Shown here: piece after piece, positions 4,831 through 9,125 of the stretch | How the letters are laid out: every line of letters starts with the position of its first letter | Numbering within the stretch: position 1 is the first letter of the stretch | Assembly: GCA_009885445.1 (NCBI GenBank) | Contig: VFKQ01000262.1 | Location: forward strand, 1 to 9,125 | Reading direction: 5' to 3' | Source of the DNA: Anaerolineaceae bacterium | GTDB taxonomy: Bacteria; Chloroflexota; Anaerolineae; Anaerolineales; Villigracilaceae | DNA: 9,125 nt | Position numbers and translations under genes: made by a program | The notes under the pieces: model-generated | Told to the model about the DNA's origin: nothing | Seen by the model: the letters and a program-made list of their open reading frames with translations, nothing else | Databases searched by the model: none

Positions 4831-6263
4831 CTCAACGCCCTCAACACCCCCGCCAGAAAATCATAAGTACGCCCCAGCGAAGGGACAAACATACGCTCAT
4901 CCGGCGAGTGCGGACTCTCGATGGTCGGACCCAGCGAAAGCGTGTCCAGCCCGCCGCAACGGGCGCTGATGATGCCGCACTCGAGTCCGCCGTGAGTGAC
5001 TTCCAATTTCGGTTTAACTCCATATTGCTTTTCGTAAACCGCCATGCACTTTTTCAATAATTCAGAATCAAGATTCGGTTTCCACGGCTCGCTCATGCTG
5101 ACGCGCTCGGTGCGCGCGCCAGCCAGTTGGGCCACAGATTCAACGCGCCGGAAAATTTCGTCCAACCGCGAAAAAACTGAACTGCGCTGATTCGAAATCA
5201 CGCGCAGAAAATCATCGTGCATCTCGACCACGCCGATATTGTTCGACGTTTCCACCGCACCCGAAACCTGCGCCGAAAATTCCTCCACGCCGTTGGGCAG
5301 GGACAGAATCAAATTCACAAAACGGCGTGTGTTCTCCTCGCTCAACAAACGCGTCGGCGCGGAGGTGGCCTCCAGCGAAAGCAAAAGCCCCGGCTCAGTA
5401 AAGGCATGTTCCACCGCCAGAATATTTTGAAAGGCTGCAAAGCGTTCGCGCAAAATTGCAGTCTGCTCTTTTGCGCACGCAAAAATCGCATCGGCATCGC
5501 GCGGAATCGCATTCGCCGCCGTGCCGCCCAAAAATGACGCCAGCCGAATCGGCGCGCCACGTTGTAATTCGTCCAGCGCGCGCGCCAAAATTCGGTTCGC
5601 ATTGCCGCGATGTTTTTCAATGTCGCCGCCCGAATGTCCGCCGCGCAGGCCGCGCACTTTCAGCGCGAAGAACTCCTCCCCCGCCGAAATTTTTTCCCAC
5701 TGCGCGGGCAGGTCCATCAACAAACGTCCGCCGCCGGCACAGCCCACGGTGAAAACAGTTTCATCTTCAGAATCCAAATTGATCAGCGTCTTGCCCGTAA
5801 TCAGCTCCGCGTCCATTTTGTTCGCGCCCACCAAGCCGCTTTCCTCCTCCACCGTCAACAACAATTCCAACGCGGGATGCGTCAGCGACTCATCCTCGGC
5901 CAGCGCCAGCATCAACGCGATCGCCGCGCCGTTGTCTGCGCCGAGTGTGGTGCCATCTGCATGAATCCAATCGCCCTCGCGGATTAATCGAATCGGGTCG
6001 CGCATAAAATCGTGCGCCGACTCGGGCGTCTTCTGCCAGACCATGTCCATGTGACCTTGCAAAACGAGCGTCGGTGCAGATTCGCGTCCCGCGCTGGCCG
6101 GCACACGAATGACGATATTCCCCGCCGCATCTTTGTCCGACGTGAAGCGGGCTTGCCCAGCCCAATCCAATAGCCACTGACGAATCTGCGCCTCATGCTT
6201 CGTCCCGCGCGCAATAGACGAGACTTGCTCAAAAAAATGCAGAACGCGTTCGGTGTTGTTCAT
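4821..6263 (-). CDS. pepD: Aminoacyl-histidine dipeptidase (PepD-like, peptidase family M20)
   Basis: This cytosolic zinc dipeptidase cleaves Xaa-His dipeptides such as carnosine and other short peptides. The 480-residue length matches PepD (about 485 in Escherichia coli). The di-zinc catalytic set is complete: HMDMV at 71-75 gives His71 and the catalytic-loop Asp73, GADNGAA at 108-114 gives bridging Asp110, TVEEESG at 137-143 gives Glu139 and Glu140, NLDSED at 162-167 gives Asp164, and SPHSPDE at 450-456 gives His452. The dimerisation/lid domain spans roughly 190-400, with GGHSGGDI at 208-215. The ATG at 6263 is used because AAAGGG (complement of 6270-6275) sits six bases upstream; an in-frame TTG at 6338 would add 25 residues without family similarity. 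The last codons and stop lie in a REP-like palindrome. Upstream is a 303-base gap with a large palindromic element, so it is probably transcribed separately from the ABC ATPase gene. Confidence 0.93.
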   Translation of the reverse strand: MNNTERVLHFFEQVSSIARGTKHEAQIRQWLLDWAGQARFTSDKDAAGNIVIRVPASAGRESAPTLVLQGHMDMVWQKTPESAHDFMRDPIRLIREGDWIHADGTTLGADNGAAIALMLALAEDESLTHPALELLLTVEEESGLVGANKMDAELITGKTLINLDSEDETVFTVGCAGGGRLLMDLPAQWEKISAGEEFFALKVRGLRGGHSGGDIEKHRGNANRILARALDELQRGAPIRLASFLGGTAANAIPRDADAIFACAKEQTAILRERFAAFQNILAVEHAFTEPGLLLSLEATSAPTRLLSEENTRRFVNLILSLPNGVEEFSAQVSGAVETSNNIGVVEMHDDFLRVISNQRSSVFSRLDEIFRRVESVAQLAGARTERVSMSEPWKPNLDSELLKKCMAVYEKQYGVKPKLEVTHGGLECGIISARCGGLDTLSLGPTIESPHSPDERMFVPSLGRTYDFLAGVLRALSLS

Positions 6264-6566
6264 GGTTGACCCTTTGCATGTTTTGAATTGATTCGAAATT
6301 AAGTTTTTTGAAAATCCTGACGGATCGCCGCTGCACAATCAGTACTTCACGAAAGTGCGTTCTTTCCGCAGTTGTACTGCGGAAAGCGGACGGCAGTGCA
6401 ACTGCCGCCCGAACTTTCGTGATCTACTGACAATCGTAATTTTGTTTAGCCCTCGCCGCAGGCAACAAAGTAATCGCGCAACACTGCGGATATTTTCGAT
6501 TCTATCACCTGCGTTGCGGTTAACCCCGTCTGCCCCACAAATTGACTCGGCATCGAACGCGCGCAT
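6264..6566. other. Intergenic region between pepD-like and ABC ATPase genes
   Basis: This 303-base gap has no convincing gene. Its main content is the nested palindromic element at 6339-6430. A possible minus-strand extended -10 sequence TGATAGAAT (complement of 6499-6507) lies about 240 bases before the pepD-like start, but no matching -35 box is seen. No T-tailed terminator for the ATPase gene was found. Confidence 0.5.
6339..6430. repeat. Nested cloverleaf-like palindromic element (BIME-like)
   Basis: The outer arms TCAGTA-CT-TCACGAAAGT (6339-6356) and ACTTTCGTGA-TC-TACTGA (6413-6430) pair over 16 positions with one two-base internal mismatch. They enclose two hairpins: CTTTCCGCAGT/ACTGCGGAAAG (6362-6386, 11 pairs) and CGGCAGT/ACTGCCG (6391-6407, 7 pairs, extended by CGG/CCG after one mismatch). 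The two inner hairpins have related cores, GCAGTTGTACTGC and, on the other strand, GCAGTTGCACTGC. They are therefore inverted copies of one unit, as in bacterial interspersed mosaic elements. No T-tract follows. Confidence 0.8.
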
Positions 6567-7667
<1,101 letters not shown>

Positions 7668-7698
7668 GAGCGGGACTCCAATTTAATAAATTCTGAAA

Positions 7699-7710
7699 TC
7701 TGAATTCAGA
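7699..7710. promoter_or_regulatory. Small palindrome upstream of the ABC ATPase gene
   Basis: TCTGAATTCAGA is a perfect 12-base palindrome 31 bases before the ATPase start, next to a partial copy TTCTGAAA (7691-7698). Its place in the 101-base gap after the DUF2817 gene could make it an operator or part of a weak terminator. Nothing further supports a role. Confidence 0.25.
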
Positions 7711-7768
7711 CCTCATGCGGCTTAAACTGCGGAAGATATTCTTTGTGTTGCGCGAAGAGTAATTTCTC

Positions 7769-8884
7769 TCAAAGCAAATCGTATGCGCGCAGGATGCCCT
7801 CGAAGGCCTGCCTGCCATCGGCCAGCGCTTTTTCCTGCCAACGTTTTTCGCTGGGGAAAAAAAGTTCGTCATATTCGGCGCGGATTTCTTCTTCCGCTTT
7901 TTTAGTGACAACAGCATAGTGGCGCAGTTGGTTTTCGAGAATCGTGATGCGCAGACTCTTTAGCAATGCCGGAAGAGAGTCGCCGAAGGTGCCGAATTCA
8001 AAACCGCCGGCAAAAACTTTTGTGGCGGGAAATTCCGCGTCGCGCAGGCGGTAAACATATTCGCCCATGTCGCCGCTGATTGCGTAGAATTCGCGCGCAT
8101 TCACCTTATGCACGAGCGGATAGTTGAAGCGCGCGGCGGTTTCGGCGGAGGGCGTGTCGTCGAGCGGCGAGACGAGCACGGTCATCTGGTAGCGCGGGCC
8201 AAAGCCGGTGTGGACGTCTACTTGAAAAAAGTTTTTATATTCGGCCAGGGCGCGGCGATACAAATCCATCAACACTTGCGTTTCTTCCTGCACATGTGTT
8301 CCGCCAAAGTAAATTCCTTTTTCATGACGATGCTGACCCAACAACGACGCGGCCCGCACGCGCGCGCGGCCCGGGCGAATCATCTTTTTGATGGCCGTGA
8401 CCAAAAAGGGAATCGTCTCGGCGCGGATTGCGCGCGCCTGCCGCTGGGGATTAAGAAAAGATGCAATCAAATCGTATTCAGGATTAATTTCCGCGCGATA
8501 TTTTCCATCGTAGACGAAGTTGCGGTTCAAGTCTACGTTGAGCGGGTTCACCCGTAGACGGTTCTGCATGCCCCAGGGGTTAATGGCATGGACGAGGAGC
8601 AGGCCAGTATTGTCTTTATTTAAGCGTGGCGCGAATTCGTCCATAAAGATTTTCAGCATCGCCGAGCCAACATAGCCTTCAATGCCGTGCTCGGCAGTGG
8701 AGATCATCACCAGGTTTTCTTTTTTGCGCGGGTGCGCCCACAGCCAGTCTATGCTCAGGGCTGGATGGTTTTTTAGCGCGTACGACTCGAGCGATGAGTC
8801 TGCCCATTGGGGGCGGACCCGCTCCACGTCGCGCAGGAAGCGGGCGCGGGAGGCAGAATACGATTCGGGGAAGAGAGAGTCCAT
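7769..8884 (-). CDS. DUF2817 family protein, M14 carboxypeptidase-like metallopeptidase
   Basis: The 371-residue protein matches the DUF2817 family, which shares the zinc carboxypeptidase (M14/succinylglutamate desuccinylase-like) arrangement. Visible residues are His66 and Glu69 (EHGIEG, an HxxE metal motif), Arg109 or Arg111 and Asn120-Arg121 (LRVNPLNVDLNRNF, like the substrate-carboxylate pair of M14 enzymes), His225 (DVHTGFG, third metal ligand) and Glu296 (GFEFGTFG, position of the catalytic Glu). No signal peptide or membrane segment is seen, so it is probably cytoplasmic. The start at 8884 fits the family's N-terminus (ESYSASRARFL), but no ribosome binding site precedes it. An ATG at 9034 would add 50 residues that cross a palindromic element and show no family features. 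It is the first of three minus-strand genes; the ATPase gene follows after 101 bases. Substrate is unknown; a peptidase or amidase role is an inference from the metal motif. Confidence 0.82.
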   Translation of the reverse strand: MDSLFPESYSASRARFLRDVERVRPQWADSSLESYALKNHPALSIDWLWAHPRKKENLVMISTAEHGIEGYVGSAMLKIFMDEFAPRLNKDNTGLLLVHAINPWGMQNRLRVNPLNVDLNRNFVYDGKYRAEINPEYDLIASFLNPQRQARAIRAETIPFLVTAIKKMIRPGRARVRAASLLGQHRHEKGIYFGGTHVQEETQVLMDLYRRALAEYKNFFQVDVHTGFGPRYQMTVLVSPLDDTPSAETAARFNYPLVHKVNAREFYAISGDMGEYVYRLRDAEFPATKVFAGGFEFGTFGDSLPALLKSLRITILENQLRHYAVVTKKAEEEIRAEYDELFFPSEKRWQEKALADGRQAFEGILRAYDLL

Positions 8885-8905
8885 TAAGTTGGGAATGTTT
8901 GGGGG

Positions 8906-8967
8906 GCGAAGAGTGCGCCGATGAAACCCGTTACGGTTTTTCTGGAAAGCATCAAACAAGTCTTCGC
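8906..8967. repeat. Nested palindrome upstream of the DUF2817 gene
   Basis: GCGAAGA (8906-8912) and TCTTCGC (8961-8967) are perfect inverted arms 48 bases apart. Between them GAAACCCGTTACGGTTTTTC (8923-8942) is an inner imperfect hairpin whose CCG-TTA-CGG core resembles the palindrome at 4799-4830. The element ends about 20 bases before the preferred start codon of the DUF2817 gene on the minus strand, so it would lie in its 5' leader. Confidence 0.5.
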
Positions 8968-9034
8968 AAACTAAGATGGCACCTTCGGCGGGCATCTTGT
9001 ATCTGGTGAGCAGTGATATACCGCGCACGGTCAT

Positions 9035-9125
9035 AATTTGCGGTTTTGAGAATCGGGAAATCTAACCACGGATGAAAGGGATAAAAGGCAAGCCTTCGCG
9101 CTCTCAAATATCCTTCGCCGCTTCG
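9035..9125. other. Right-edge non-coding stretch
   Basis: No gene is supported here. A TAG stop (9064-9062) closes the minus-strand frame upstream of 9034. The segment AACCACGGATGAAAGGGATA (9064-9083) resembles a phrase that, from memory, recurs between genes in many bacterial genomes, and CCTTCGC occurs twice (9093-9099 and 9112-9118). It may be the start of another intergenic repeat cut by the window edge. Confidence 0.3.

Noticed and set aside
5521..5964. 147-residue plus-strand ORF
   Set aside because: It is antisense to the pepD-like gene and is serine/proline-rich low-complexity translation of its codons.
6264..6338. N-terminal extension of the pepD-like protein from a TTG codon
   Set aside because: The extra 25 residues have no family match and ATG 6263 has AAAGGG six bases upstream; MNNTERVLHFFEQ fits a normal PepD N-terminus.
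8923..8942. Intrinsic terminator on the plus strand
   Set aside because: The stem is short with a bulge, no plus-strand gene ends there, and it is better explained as the inner part of a palindromic repeat.

Overview
The window looks like chromosomal DNA of moderate to high GC content from a free-living bacterium. The short palindromic repeats between genes, the purine/CODH-type molybdenum hydroxylase genes and the general style fit a Chloroflexota (Anaerolineae-like) genome. That assignment is an inference from overall impression; the window holds no rRNA or other marker gene.

Left part (1-4739) is a molybdenum hydroxylase and nucleobase module. Two plus-strand genes encode the FAD subunit (11-892) and the 2Fe-2S subunit (889-1377), overlapping by ATGA. 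The large molybdopterin subunit is not present and probably lies just off the left edge, where a TGATG junction is visible. Facing them on the minus strand are an XdhC/CoxI-type maturation factor (1487-2509) and a CoxG-type SRPBCC protein (2516-2962), both downstream of a good sigma70-like promoter (3009-3038). Diverging from these, after a 326-base leader region rich in hairpins, is an NCS2 nucleobase permease (3357-4739). It is preceded by a 23-codon lysine-rich upstream ORF that overlaps the permease start by ATGA. A sensible reading is uptake of a nucleobase followed by oxidation by the hydroxylase, but the substrate is not proven.

Middle and right part (4758-8884): a strong bidirectional terminator separates the permease from three minus-strand genes. 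These are a PepD-type M20 aminoacyl-histidine dipeptidase (4821-6263), an orphan MsmX/UgpC/MalK-type ABC ATPase (6567-7667) and a DUF2817 protein with an M14 carboxypeptidase-like metal site (7769-8884). The theme is peptide and solute scavenging. No permease or binding protein for the ATPase is in the window.

The most distinctive structure is in the non-coding DNA. There are at least four palindromic elements, three of them nested (1403-1464, 6339-6430, 8906-8967) and one simple (4799-4830). Repeat DNA supplies the stop codons of two genes (xdhC-like and pepD-like). The permease leader has two terminator-like hairpins, extra copies of the terminator stem sequence and the small upstream ORF, which suggests attenuation or translational coupling. 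No tRNA, rRNA, CRISPR array, IS transposase or obvious defence system was seen.
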